From Anaerolineae bacterium (GTDB lineage: Bacteria; Chloroflexota; Anaerolineae; Anaerolineales; UBA11858), in contig RFKO01000104.1 in assembly GCA_003694235.1 (NCBI GenBank), positions 1 to 8,860 on the forward strand: a stretch of DNA of 8,860 bases, in the 5' to 3' direction. The translations under genes and the position numbers were made by a program. Below, piece after piece: positions 1 through 6,204 of this stretch. Under the pieces are notes generated by a model, which saw only the letters and a list, made by a program, of their open reading frames with translations, was not told where the DNA came from and made no database searches. Each line of letters starts with the position of its first letter. The first letter of the stretch is position 1.

Positions 1-930
1 CAGGCCGAACACCCCACGCCGACTGAGTTGCCGCCGTTGCAGTTCGTCTTTCCCGAGGAAGTGCCGCCGCCGGTTTCGGCCTGGCGACCTCCTCTCTACC
101 CTGTGCCCTGGGAACCTTCGCCGGTCGAGCATTTCTACTTCGCCCGCCCGATCGCTGCCGACGAGGTCAACTGGCCGCTGGCCAATTACCGCTATGGAGG
201 GGTGTTTTTCGGCGATCAGGTGCACACCGGCGTGGATATCCCCGCTCCGCCGGGCACGCCGGTGATTGCCGCGCAGGCCGGCCGGGTGATCTGGGCCGGC
301 TGGGGGCTGTATCGCGGTGTTCCCGGAGATACCACCGACCCTTACGGGCTGGCGGTGGTGATCCAGCACGAGTTCGGCTTCCAGGGCCGGCGACTGTTCA
401 GCGTGTATGCCCACATGAGCGAGATCACCGTGCCGCGCGGCCAGTGGGTGGAGCTGGGTGAAGAGATTGGCAGGGTGGGTGATACCGGTTTCGTCACCGG
501 CCCCCACCTGCATATGGAAATCCGCTGGGGCGAGGTCGGCTTTTTCCACACGCTTAACCCGGAATTGTGGATGGCGCCGCCGGAAGGCTGGGGTGTGCTG
601 GCCGCGCGTGTGATGTCCACCGCGGGCGAGTTGCTGCCGCGCCACACCTTGACGATTACTTCCATCCTCACCGGCCAGCGCTGGCAGGGCATCACGTACG
701 GCGCGGGCGGGGCGGTGAACCCCGACCCGTACTTCCGGGAGAATCTGGTGATCGGCGATCTCCCCGCCGGCAGGTACGAGATCACCACCATCTACGCCAG
801 CAAAGAATACACCCAGGAGTTCGAGATTGCGCCGGGACGGGTCACTTACGTTTCCTTCCGCGGCCGTCAGGGATTCAGCTTGCAGCCGCCGCCGTTGCCC
901 GGCGCATCTTTCTCGCCTCTTGACAACTAG
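1..930 (+). CDS. M23-family (LytM-like) metallopeptidase, 5' partial
   Basis: Zinc endopeptidase domain of the kind that cuts peptidoglycan cross-bridges or acts as an envelope-remodelling factor. The frame is open from base 1, so the real start and any signal peptide or anchor lie left of the window; the TTG at 28 is only the first possible start inside it. Counting from that TTG, the Zn ligands are visible as H66 and D70 in VHTGVD and H160/H162 in GPHLHME, with the usual YAH motif at H129. None of the key residues is missing, so the enzyme is probably active. The first 40 residues are proline-rich and linker-like. Residues of about 185-300, after the catalytic core, form a beta-rich tail that resembles carboxypeptidase-regulatory/PEGA-like folds (inferred from pattern only). 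The gene ends at TAG 928-930, inside the promoter of the next gene. Family call secure; substrate unknown. Confidence 0.88.
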   Translation, partial: QAEHPTPTELPPLQFVFPEEVPPPVSAWRPPLYPVPWEPSPVEHFYFARPIAADEVNWPLANYRYGGVFFGDQVHTGVDIPAPPGTPVIAAQAGRVIWAGWGLYRGVPGDTTDPYGLAVVIQHEFGFQGRRLFSVYAHMSEITVPRGQWVELGEEIGRVGDTGFVTGPHLHMEIRWGEVGFFHTLNPELWMAPPEGWGVLAARVMSTAGELLPRHTLTITSILTGQRWQGITYGAGGAVNPDPYFRENLVIGDLPAGRYEITTIYASKEYTQEFEIAPGRVTYVSFRGRQGFSLQPPPLPGASFSPLDN

Positions 931-947
931 AACGTTTGTGCTAAACT
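920..947 (+). promoter_or_regulatory. Sigma-70 type promoter, extended -10, for NUDIX-recA operon
   Basis: The -35 TTGACA (920-925) is a perfect consensus, followed by a 16-bp spacer and TAAACT (942-947) as -10, with TGC just before it giving an extended -10. Transcription would begin about 5-9 nt after 947, which places the start on or next to the ATGATG at 950-955. The -35 lies inside the last codons of the upstream peptidase gene. Because the following genes are separated by only 20 and 4 nt, this is the most likely promoter for NUDIX, recA and the lipoprotein together. Identified by eye, not by experiment. Confidence 0.6.
928..943 (+). promoter_or_regulatory. Candidate LexA (SOS) operator
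   Basis: Dyad TAGAAC-N4-GTGCTA: the two 6-bp arms match in 5 of 6 positions and resemble the GAAC-N4-GTTC core of Gram-positive-type LexA boxes, with one mismatch (GTGC for GTTC). It fills the spacer between the -35 and -10 of the promoter that probably drives recA, the position where a repressor would block RNA polymerase. No lexA gene is in the window, so the assignment is inference from motif plus context. A chance match is possible for a motif this short. Confidence 0.42.
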
Positions 948-949
948 CG

Positions 950-1411
950 ATGATGAATTTCTTTCGCAAGTACCTTTACTCGTGGATGCGTCTGGTCTGG
1001 CTGCTGGTCAAACCGATGTCGCTGGGGGTCCGCCTGCTGATGGTGCGGGACGGGAAAGTGTTGCTGGTGCGGCATGTATATCAGGATCAGTGGTTCCTCC
1101 CCGGCGGTCTGGTAGAACCCGGCGAGACGCTGGCCGCTGCGGCGCGGCGCGAAGCGCTGGAAGAAGTGGGCGCCTCGTTGCATGATCTGACGCTGTTCGG
1201 CGTCTATTCGCACCGCGAGTTGGGTAAAATAAATCATGTGGTGGTCTTCCTTTCCCGGCAGTTCGAATTGAACGGGCGCTCGGACAGCGAGATCGAACAG
1301 TATGCTTTCTTTGACCGCAAGGCGTTGCCGGCCGATGTCTCCGCCGCCTCGCGCTGGCAGATCGAGCGTCTGGATACACCGGACCCGCAGGCAACGTACA
1401 AAGACTGGTAA
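950..1411 (+). CDS. NUDIX hydrolase
   Basis: Hydrolyses nucleoside diphosphates linked to another moiety; the specific substrate cannot be read from sequence. The 23-residue Nudix box is complete at residues 53-75: G53-x5-E59-x7-R67-E68-x2-E71-E72-x-G74, with the metal-binding REALEEVG intact. The protein is 153 aa, a typical single-domain size. Its first 30 residues are aromatic and basic (YLYSWMRLVWLL) and form a short N-terminal extension before the core strand. Two adjacent ATGs (950 and 953) are possible starts and neither has a Shine-Dalgarno sequence. The promoter just upstream predicts a transcript that begins around 953, so the mRNA may be leaderless. The frame stays open upstream to 827, but that part overlaps the peptidase gene and the promoter. 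It is 20 nt ahead of recA and probably cotranscribed; a housecleaning role for damaged nucleotides would fit but is not shown. Confidence 0.88.
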   Translation: MMNFFRKYLYSWMRLVWLLVKPMSLGVRLLMVRDGKVLLVRHVYQDQWFLPGGLVEPGETLAAAARREALEEVGASLHDLTLFGVYSHRELGKINHVVVFLSRQFELNGRSDSEIEQYAFFDRKALPADVSAASRWQIERLDTPDPQATYKDW

Positions 1412-1417
1412 GTTGAG

Positions 1418-1423
1418 AAGGAG
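1418..1423 (+). promoter_or_regulatory. Ribosome binding site deciding the recA start
   Basis: AAGGAG, a near-ideal Shine-Dalgarno, sits 8 nt before ATG 1432. The alternative in-frame GTG at 1426 would be only 2 nt away, too close for initiation, so ATG 1432 is chosen. Confidence 0.8.
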
Positions 1424-1431
1424 TTGTGGAA

Positions 1432-2481
1432 ATGGCAAAGGACATTGATAAAGGTCGCCAGGCGGCGCTAGAGAAGGCGCTGAGCGAGTTGCAAAAACGC
1501 TATGGAGAGGGGACGATCATGCGTCTGGGCGAGGCGCATCACCTCAATGTGGACGTGATTCCCACCGGTTCGCTTTCGCTTGACCTGGCGTTGGGGGTGG
1601 GAGGGATCCCCCGCGGCCGGGTGACCGAAATCTACGGCCCGGAGTCCTCCGGTAAAACCACCATTTGCCAGCACATCGTCGCTGAGGCGCAGCGTCTCGG
1701 CGGCGTTGCCGCGTTTGTGGATATGGAACACGCCCTTGACCCGCGCTACGCCGCCGCCTGCGGCGTGGACGTGGATAACCTGCTCGTCTCGCAGCCCGAT
1801 ACAGGCGAGCAGGCGTTGGAGATTGTCGAAACGCTGGTGCGCTCCGGCGCGGTGGATGTGGTGGTGGTGGACTCGGTGGCCGCGCTCGTGCCGCGCGCCG
1901 AAATCGAGGGCGATATGGGGGACGCGCACATGGGCCTGATGGCGCGGTTGATGTCCCAGGCCTTGCGCAAACTCTCCGGGGCCATCAAGCAGACCAACAC
2001 GGCGGTGATCTTCACCAACCAGCTGCGCCAGAAGATCGGTGTGATGTTCGGCAACCCGGAGACCACCACCGGCGGACAGGCGCTCAAATTCTACGCCTCG
2101 GTGCGCCTGGACGTGCGCCGCATTCAGACCATCAAAGTCGGCTCTGAGGTGATCGGCAACCGCACTCGTGTGCGCGTGGTCAAGAACAAGGTGGCGCCGC
2201 CTTTCCAGGTGGCGGAATTCGATATCATGTACAACGAAGGCATCTCCAAGGTCGGCGACATTCTTGACCTGGGCACCGAAATGGAAATCATCACCAAACG
2301 CGGCTCGTTCTACTCCTACGGCGACCTGCGGCTGGCACAGGGGCGCGAGAATGCCAAGGAATTCCTGCGCCAGAATCCCGACCTGATGGCCGAGATCGAG
2401 GCGCAAATCCGCGCTGCGGCCATGGAAGAGGGGATGCTGCCGTTTGGGCCGGTGGATGATGAGGAAATCCCGGAAGAGTAG
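1432..2481 (+). CDS. recA: Recombinase RecA
   Basis: ATP-dependent strand-exchange protein that forms filaments on single-stranded DNA, drives homologous recombinational repair and triggers LexA self-cleavage. At 349 aa it is the normal bacterial length. Walker A is GPESSGKTT at residues 69-77. The catalytic glutamate is E99 in VDMEHALDP. Walker B ends at D147 in [13 protein letters not shown]-binding loop L1 lies around 157-165 and L2 around 195-215, including the family signature [18 protein letters not shown]. The C-terminus is acidic (VDDEEIPEE), the tail that restrains RecA activity in other bacteria. No intein and no missing catalytic residue. recX, a frequent neighbour, is absent immediately downstream. 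The gene lies between the NUDIX gene (20 nt before) and a lipoprotein (4 nt after), and it probably depends on the promoter at 920-947 with its LexA-like dyad. Confidence 0.98.
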   Translation: MAKDIDKGRQAALEKALSELQKRYGEGTIMRLGEAHHLNVDVIPTGSLSLDLALGVGGIPRGRVTEIYGPESSGKTTICQHIVAEAQRLGGVAAFVDMEHALDPRYAAACGVDVDNLLVSQPDTGEQALEIVETLVRSGAVDVVVVDSVAALVPRAEIEGDMGDAHMGLMARLMSQALRKLSGAIKQTNTAVIFTNQLRQKIGVMFGNPETTTGGQALKFYASVRLDVRRIQTIKVGSEVIGNRTRVRVVKNKVAPPFQVAEFDIMYNEGISKVGDILDLGTEMEIITKRGSFYSYGDLRLAQGRENAKEFLRQNPDLMAEIEAQIRAAAMEEGMLPFGPVDDEEIPEE

Positions 2482-2485
2482 GTTG

Positions 2486-3025
2486 ATGCGCTGGCGGCGC
2501 GGGCTGGCGGGGCTACTGTTTGCACTGTTCCTGACCGCCTGTGGCGCCGAGGAACTCGCGCCGCCTCCCACCCCAACGCTGTTTCAACTGCCCACCCAGG
2601 ACCCGGCCCTGCTGGCTTTGCAGGCCACCGAGGTGGCGCGCCTGACAGCCGAGAGCCTGCCTACTCCCACGCCGGGGTGCGTCAACGGACTGCGTTACCT
2701 GGAAGATGTGACCATCCCGGATGGCAGCGTGGTGGCCCCTGGCGCGCGGCTGGACAAGCGCTGGCGGGTGGAGAACAGCGGTAGCTGCAACTGGCAGGCG
2801 GGTTATACCTTGCGTTTGATCGCCGGGCCGGATATGGGTGCGACTTCTCCGCAGGCGTTGTACCCGGCGTTGAGCGGCACCTCGGCGGTGATCCGCATTG
2901 TGTTCACTGCCCCGGCAGAGGCAGGCTTTTACCGCAGCGCATGGCAGGCTTTCGATCCCCAGGGGCAGCCGTTTGGGGATCCGATTTTTATTGACGTGCA
3001 GGTCGTTCCGGGGAGCGGGGGATAA
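2486..3025 (+). CDS. NBR1-Ig-like domain lipoprotein
   Basis: Predicted secreted lipoprotein of 179 aa. The N-terminus is MRWRRG followed by a hydrophobic stretch and the lipobox LTAC, giving lipidation at C19. Residues 20-64 are a proline/threonine-rich spacer. Residues 65-174 match the NBR1-Ig-like (Next-to-BRCA1 central) beta-sandwich pattern: a start like VTIPDGSVVAPG, the core WRVENSGSCNW, and a final strand near FIDVQVV. C65 and C101 are spaced as in the family and could form a disulfide. The domain is a binding fold and no catalytic residues are evident, so the function is unknown. ATG 2486 is preferred because it places the signal peptide correctly; earlier in-frame starts lie inside recA and would add a charged leader. 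The SD-like GGAAGAG at 2472-2478 lies within the recA end, suggesting translational coupling. The link to recA is positional; I see no functional tie. Confidence 0.85.
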   Translation: MRWRRGLAGLLFALFLTACGAEELAPPPTPTLFQLPTQDPALLALQATEVARLTAESLPTPTPGCVNGLRYLEDVTIPDGSVVAPGARLDKRWRVENSGSCNWQAGYTLRLIAGPDMGATSPQALYPALSGTSAVIRIVFTAPAEAGFYRSAWQAFDPQGQPFGDPIFIDVQVVPGSGG

Positions 3026-3046
3026 ACCGTCTCTTTTTTGTTTCCC

Positions 3047-3075
3047 TTGACATTTTGCCGGATGTTATTTAGAAT
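3047..3075 (+). promoter_or_regulatory. Sigma-70 promoter of the Fur/PerR-ATPase operon
   Basis: TTGACA (3047-3052), a 17-bp spacer and TAGAAT (3070-3075) form a near-consensus promoter. The predicted transcription start is near 3082, leaving a 5' leader of roughly 20 nt before ATG 3104. The -10 lies inside the inverted repeat at 3067-3102, so a protein bound there would occlude RNA polymerase. Confidence 0.75.
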
Positions 3076-3102
3076 TATTCCTAGTTAGGAGTAATTCTAA
3101 AT
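3067..3102. promoter_or_regulatory. Probable Fur/PerR-family operator (17-2-17 dyad)
   Basis: Two 17-bp arms, 3067-3083 and 3086-3102, are inverted copies with a single mismatch (T3078 against G3091) around a 2-bp centre. Each arm also contains its own 7-1-7 half-palindrome of Fur/PerR-box type: TTAGAATTATTCCTA at 3069-3083 and TAGGAGTAATTCTAA at 3086-3100, which resemble the TTATAAT-N-ATTATAA PerR consensus. Two overlapping dimer sites would be expected. The site covers the -10 and the AGGAG ribosome binding site (3087-3091) directly before the Fur-family gene, so negative autoregulation is the natural reading. Confidence 0.72.
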
Positions 3103-3103
3103 T

Positions 3104-3550
3104 ATGGCTACAACAGAGGAACTGATTTCAGCCTTGCAGTCTGCCGGTTACCGCCTGACGCCGCAGCGGCGCGCCATCTGTCGCCTGCTGGCGGGGACGG
3201 ATACTCACCCCACTGCTCAGGAAATCTATGAGCAATTGAAACCCGACTACCCCTCGCTCAGCCTGGCGACGGTGTACAACACGCTGGAGACGCTGGTCAA
3301 TCTTGGCATGGTGTATGCGCTGGGCAGCGCGGGCGATGGTCGCGTGCACTACGATGCGGATACGCAGCCGCACGTCAACCTGGCCTGCGTTTCCTGCCAT
3401 CGGGTGGTGGATTTGCCCAGCGAGCACATCTCCGCGCTGGAGCGCGAGGTCTCTTCCAGTTCGGGGTATCGTTTGTTAGGCGCGCGCGTGCTGTACTACG
3501 GCTTGTGCCCACAATGTCAATCATCAACACGCTTGGGGAGGGATGCATGA
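3104..3550 (+). CDS. Fur/PerR-family metal-dependent repressor
   Basis: DNA-binding metalloregulator of 148 aa. The N-terminal winged helix (about 1-80) includes the recognition-helix signature SLATVYNTLETL at 53-64; the C-terminal half is the dimer domain. The structural zinc site is complete: C95/C98 (CVSC) and C135/C138 (CPQC). Aligned by eye with Bacillus PerR, the regulatory-site equivalents are H35 (HPTAQEIY), D84, H90, N92 and D103; the fourth has Asn where Bacillus PerR has His93. The fit is better to PerR than to Zur, but Fur, PerR or a Co/Mn-type sensor cannot be separated with certainty. The start has AGGAG 12 nt upstream, a slightly long spacing. Its stop overlaps the ATPase start (ATGA), so both are made from one mRNA. 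It probably represses itself and the exporter through the dyad at 3067-3102. Confidence 0.9.
   Translation: MATTEELISALQSAGYRLTPQRRAICRLLAGTDTHPTAQEIYEQLKPDYPSLSLATVYNTLETLVNLGMVYALGSAGDGRVHYDADTQPHVNLACVSCHRVVDLPSEHISALEREVSSSSGYRLLGARVLYYGLCPQCQSSTRLGRDA
3535..3542 (+). promoter_or_regulatory. Ribosome binding site for the P-type ATPase
   Basis: Purine-rich GGGGAGGG 4 nt before ATG 3547 supports that start over the upstream in-frame ATGs at 3505 and 3514, which lie deep inside the repressor gene and lack such a site. The resulting ATGA overlap is the usual sign of translational coupling. Confidence 0.65.
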
Positions 3551-5883
3551 CGACCGCCGAAGCAAAGATGACAACCCAGATGCCATCGCATGAGGTGCGC
3601 TGCACCACGGTGCTCAGTGACACGTTACGCGGCTATGCGGGCGTGAGCGGCGCGGAGTTCGATATCGAAAGCGGTCGGCTTCGTCTGGAATTCGACCCGC
3701 GTCTGCTCAGTGAGGAGCAGGCGCGCCTGTTGGTGCGCCGCGCCGGTGAGCGCGCCTGGGCGCGCGTGACGCAGTGCCGCCAGAAGAGTGAAGCCACGTG
3801 TGCGCAGTGTGCCGCCGAGATGGGCGACGCGTTGTTGCAACACTATCGGCAGATGGCGGCTTTGCCGGCGGAGGCGCAGGTGCGTTTCTCTCACGGGCAG
3901 ATGGAAGTCGCCTTGCCGGGAGTGGGTGGCGCCAGCGTCTCTCACCCGCGCCATGTAAAGGCAACCCCGGCGCCCAGGCCGCGCCTGGGACGGGCGCAGC
4001 TGGAAGTGCTGTTTACCGTGATCACTTTGCTGGCCGGTCTGGCGGCCTGGCTCGGCGAGCAACTGGGGCTGCCTGGGGTTGGCGGCGCGGCGCTTTATCT
4101 GGTGGCCTACGCTGCCGGCGGGTATTATGGCCTTTTGGATGGCCTGGAGTTGCTGCGCGAACGCAAGCTGGATGTCAATTTGCTGATGATCCTGGCCGCG
4201 GTAGGGGCGGCGTTCATCGGGCAGCCGGCAGAGGGCGCGGCGTTGCTTTTCCTCTTCTCGTTATCCAACACGCTGCAGACGTACGCAATGGGGCGCAGCC
4301 GGCGGGCTATCGAAGCCTTGCTTGATCTGCGTCCGAAGACGGCCACTGTGCGACGGGATGGTGAGGTGGTCACCCTGCCGGTGGAAGAACTGGTGGTGGG
4401 CGACCGGGTGCTGGTGCGCCCTGGTGAACGCATCCCGATTGACGGCGTGGTAGTGGATGGAAATTCGCAGGTGGACCAGGCCACCATCACCGGCGAGTCC
4501 ATGCCGGTTGCCAAAGGTGTTGGCGACCCGGTCTTTGCCGGTACGGTGAATGGGAACGGCTCGCTGGAGATCGAAACCACGCATCGGGCGCAGGATACCA
4601 CCCTGGCGCGCATCGTGCAGATGGTGGAAGAAGCGCAGGCCGCCAAAGCCAACACCCAGCGCATGTTGGACGATTTCGAGCAGGTGTACGCGGTGCTGGT
4701 CTTGCTGGGCGCGGTGCTGCTTACCCTGGTGCCGGTGCTGCTGTTGGGACACGAGTTTCAACCGTCGTTCTACCGCGCCATGACATGGCTGGTGGTGGCT
4801 TCGCCCTGCGCGTTGGTGATCTCCACCCCGGCCAGCATCCTCTCCGCGATTGCCAACGCAGCCCGTCACGGCGTGTTGTTCAAGGGCGGCCTGCATCTGG
4901 AGAAGACGGCAGCCATTCGCGCTGTGGCTTTCGACAAAACGGGCACGCTCACAGTCGGAAAACCGCGCCTTCAGACGTTCATTCCGCTGGGGGTGTGGGA
5001 TGAGGTGGATGCGTTGCGGCTGATCGCCGCGGTAGAGGCGCGCTCCGAGCATCCCCTGGCGCAGGCCATCGTGGGGGCGGCGCACGAGCGGGGTCTCTCC
5101 CTGCCGGAGGCCACCGACTTCCAGGCCTTCCCCGGCCTGGGGGTGGAAGGGCGTGTGGAAGGAATGAAATTGTGGATTGGCAACGCGCGCATGTTTGCCC
5201 GTCGCGGCGTGCCGCTGCCGGAGAACGTCCGCTCGCTGTTGCGCGAGCTGGAAGGGCGCGGCGTGACGGCCATGTTGGCGTACCGCGTAGAGGATGCAGA
5301 CTGGCTGGCGGTGATCGGCGTGGCGGATGCCCTGCGCCCGGATGCGGCGGCGGTGGTGCAGCGTCTGAAGGATGCCGGAGTGCAGCGGGTGATCATGCTG
5401 ACCGGTGATAACGAGCGCGTGGCGGCGGCCATCGCGGCTCAGGCGGGGGTGGATGAGTTCCATGCCGGTCTGCTGCCGCAGGACAAAGTCGCCCTGCTGC
5501 GCAGCTTGCGGGCAAAGTACGGCCCTACAGCCATGGTCGGCGACGGGGTGAACGATGCCCCGGCGCTGGCGACCGCCGACGTGGGCATCGCCATGGGCGG
5601 CGCGGGCACGGACGTGGCCCTGGAGACCGCCGACGTGGTGTTGATGGCCGACGATTTGGAGAAACTACCCTTTGCCATCGGCCTGGCGCGTGCCGCGCGT
5701 CGCGTGGTGTGGCAAAACCTGGTTTTCTCGCTGGCGGTCATTGTGCTGCTGGTAGCGCTGGCTTTCGGCGTGCGCTTGCCTCTGCCTTTTGGCGTGTTGG
5801 GACACGAAGGCAGCACCGTGCTGGTCGTGCTCAACGGCCTCCGCCTGCTGGGCTATCGCAGCCAGGGCTTTTCAAAAGTCTAA
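3547..5883 (+). CDS. P1B-4-type heavy-metal exporting P-type ATPase
   Basis: Inner-membrane pump of 778 aa that expels a divalent transition metal using ATP. Catalytic motifs are all present: TGES at 315-318 (actuator), phosphorylated D463 in DKTGTLT, H502-P503 in SEHPLA (nucleotide binding) and GDGVND at 665-670. Metal selectivity motifs are SPC at 419-421 in the sixth membrane segment and HEGST at 753-757 in the last one; this pair marks subgroup P1B-4 (CoaT, CtpD, PfeT/ZosA), which moves Co, Fe(II) or Zn rather than Cu(I). About eight hydrophobic segments are visible, from residue 152 to the end. Residues 14-76 look like a ferredoxin-fold HMA domain that has lost its CxxC loop; a separate cluster C77, C85, C88 (CAQC) follows. 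Cotranscription with a PerR-like repressor suggests Fe(II) efflux, as for PfeT; cobalt or zinc remains possible. Confidence 0.93.
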   Translation: MTTAEAKMTTQMPSHEVRCTTVLSDTLRGYAGVSGAEFDIESGRLRLEFDPRLLSEEQARLLVRRAGERAWARVTQCRQKSEATCAQCAAEMGDALLQHYRQMAALPAEAQVRFSHGQMEVALPGVGGASVSHPRHVKATPAPRPRLGRAQLEVLFTVITLLAGLAAWLGEQLGLPGVGGAALYLVAYAAGGYYGLLDGLELLRERKLDVNLLMILAAVGAAFIGQPAEGAALLFLFSLSNTLQTYAMGRSRRAIEALLDLRPKTATVRRDGEVVTLPVEELVVGDRVLVRPGERIPIDGVVVDGNSQVDQATITGESMPVAKGVGDPVFAGTVNGNGSLEIETTHRAQDTTLARIVQMVEEAQAAKANTQRMLDDFEQVYAVLVLLGAVLLTLVPVLLLGHEFQPSFYRAMTWLVVASPCALVISTPASILSAIANAARHGVLFKGGLHLEKTAAIRAVAFDKTGTLTVGKPRLQTFIPLGVWDEVDALRLIAAVEARSEHPLAQAIVGAAHERGLSLPEATDFQAFPGLGVEGRVEGMKLWIGNARMFARRGVPLPENVRSLLRELEGRGVTAMLAYRVEDADWLAVIGVADALRPDAAAVVQRLKDAGVQRVIMLTGDNERVAAAIAAQAGVDEFHAGLLPQDKVALLRSLRAKYGPTAMVGDGVNDAPALATADVGIAMGGAGTDVALETADVVLMADDLEKLPFAIGLARAARRVVWQNLVFSLAVIVLLVALAFGVRLPLPFGVLGHEGSTVLVVLNGLRLLGYRSQGFSKV

Positions 5884-5949
5884 CAGCCGATCATCGCCAT
5901 GCCGCCGGAAGATGCATACACCGTGGGCTCATCTGCGAAAAGTGTGCTG

Positions 5950-5980
5950 GGGTTGGCGAGGGCATTGCCCTCGCCAACCC
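5950..5980. repeat. Perfect palindrome, REP-like or factor-independent hairpin
   Basis: Arms GGGTTGGCGAGGGC (5950-5963) and GCCCTCGCCAACCC (5967-5980) pair perfectly around the 3-nt loop ATT. There is no following T-run, so it is not a classic intrinsic terminator, though it could slow polymerase or protect the 3' end of the ATPase transcript. GGCGAG recurs just outside the right arm at 5984-5989. GC-rich intergenic palindromes of this look are often dispersed repeats; copy number cannot be judged from this window. Confidence 0.7.
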
Positions 5981-6044
5981 AACGGCGAGCAGTTGCCCTA
6001 CAAATGTCTGATTATTGAAAAGCCCTCATCGCAGCAGGTGAATC

Positions 6045-6073
6045 TTGCCATTCTCGTAGCAGGTGGGTATAAT
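6045..6073 (+). promoter_or_regulatory. tRNA-Val promoter
   Basis: TTGCCA (6045-6050), a 17-bp spacer and a perfect TATAAT (6068-6073). The predicted start near 6080 leaves a leader of about 5 nt before the mature tRNA at 6085. Confidence 0.82.
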
Positions 6074-6084
6074 ATATATGCTTC

Positions 6085-6158
6085 GGGCGGTTAGCTCAGT
6101 TGGTTAGAGCGTTGCGTTGACATCGCAAAGGTCGTTGGTTCGAGTCCAATACCGCCCA
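6085..6158 (+). tRNA. tRNA-Val, anticodon GAC
   Basis: A complete 74-nt cloverleaf. The acceptor arms GGGCGGT (6085-6091) and ACCGCCC (6151-6157) pair fully. The D stem is GCTC/GAGC, and the anticodon stem TTGCG/CGCAA (6112-6116, 6124-6128) closes the loop TTGACAT with GAC at 6119-6121. The T arm is GTTGG-TTCGAGT-CCAAT with one G-T pair. Discriminator A6158; CCA is not encoded and must be added after processing. GAC reads the valine codons GUC and GUU. It stands alone with its own promoter and terminator, with no other tRNA near it. Confidence 0.96.
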
Positions 6159-6160
6159 CA

Positions 6161-6191
6161 CAGGCAGGCAAGCGCCTGCCTGTTTTCTTTT
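6161..6191 (+). terminator. Intrinsic terminator of tRNA-Val
   Basis: Perfect 9-bp stem CAGGCAGGC (6161-6169) and GCCTGCCTG (6174-6182) with loop AAGC, followed by TTTTCTTTT (6183-6191). It starts 2 nt after the tRNA end. Confidence 0.9.
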
Positions 6192-6204
6192 CGGGGATAT
6201 GAAG

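Noticed and set aside
827..949. Earlier start for the NUDIX gene
   Set aside because: The added residues overlap the peptidase gene and would place the start upstream of the promoter that drives it.
1225..1230. TAAAAT inside the NUDIX gene as a private recA promoter
   Set aside because: No acceptable -35 at 16-18 bp upstream; it sits about 200 nt before recA in coding sequence.
1468..2571. Reverse-strand open frame of 367 codons over recA
   Set aside because: It mirrors the codon bias of recA, is histidine-rich and domainless, and has no promoter or ribosome binding site.
3004..3040. Possible intrinsic terminator after the lipoprotein (CGTTCC/GGAGCG then a T-rich run)
   Set aside because: The stem has a 2-nt loop and a G-T pair, and the T-run begins about 16 nt after the stem, too far for intrinsic termination.
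3505..3546. Earlier ATPase start inside the repressor gene
   Set aside because: No ribosome binding site there; ATG 3547 has GGGGAGGG and the usual ATGA overlap.
4261..5463. Reverse-strand open frame of 400 codons over the ATPase gene
   Set aside because: Shadow frame of a gene whose forward motifs are all intact; no independent support.
5950..6158. Integration (att) site at the tRNA gene
   Set aside because: No integrase gene and no second copy of the tRNA 3' end are seen in the window.
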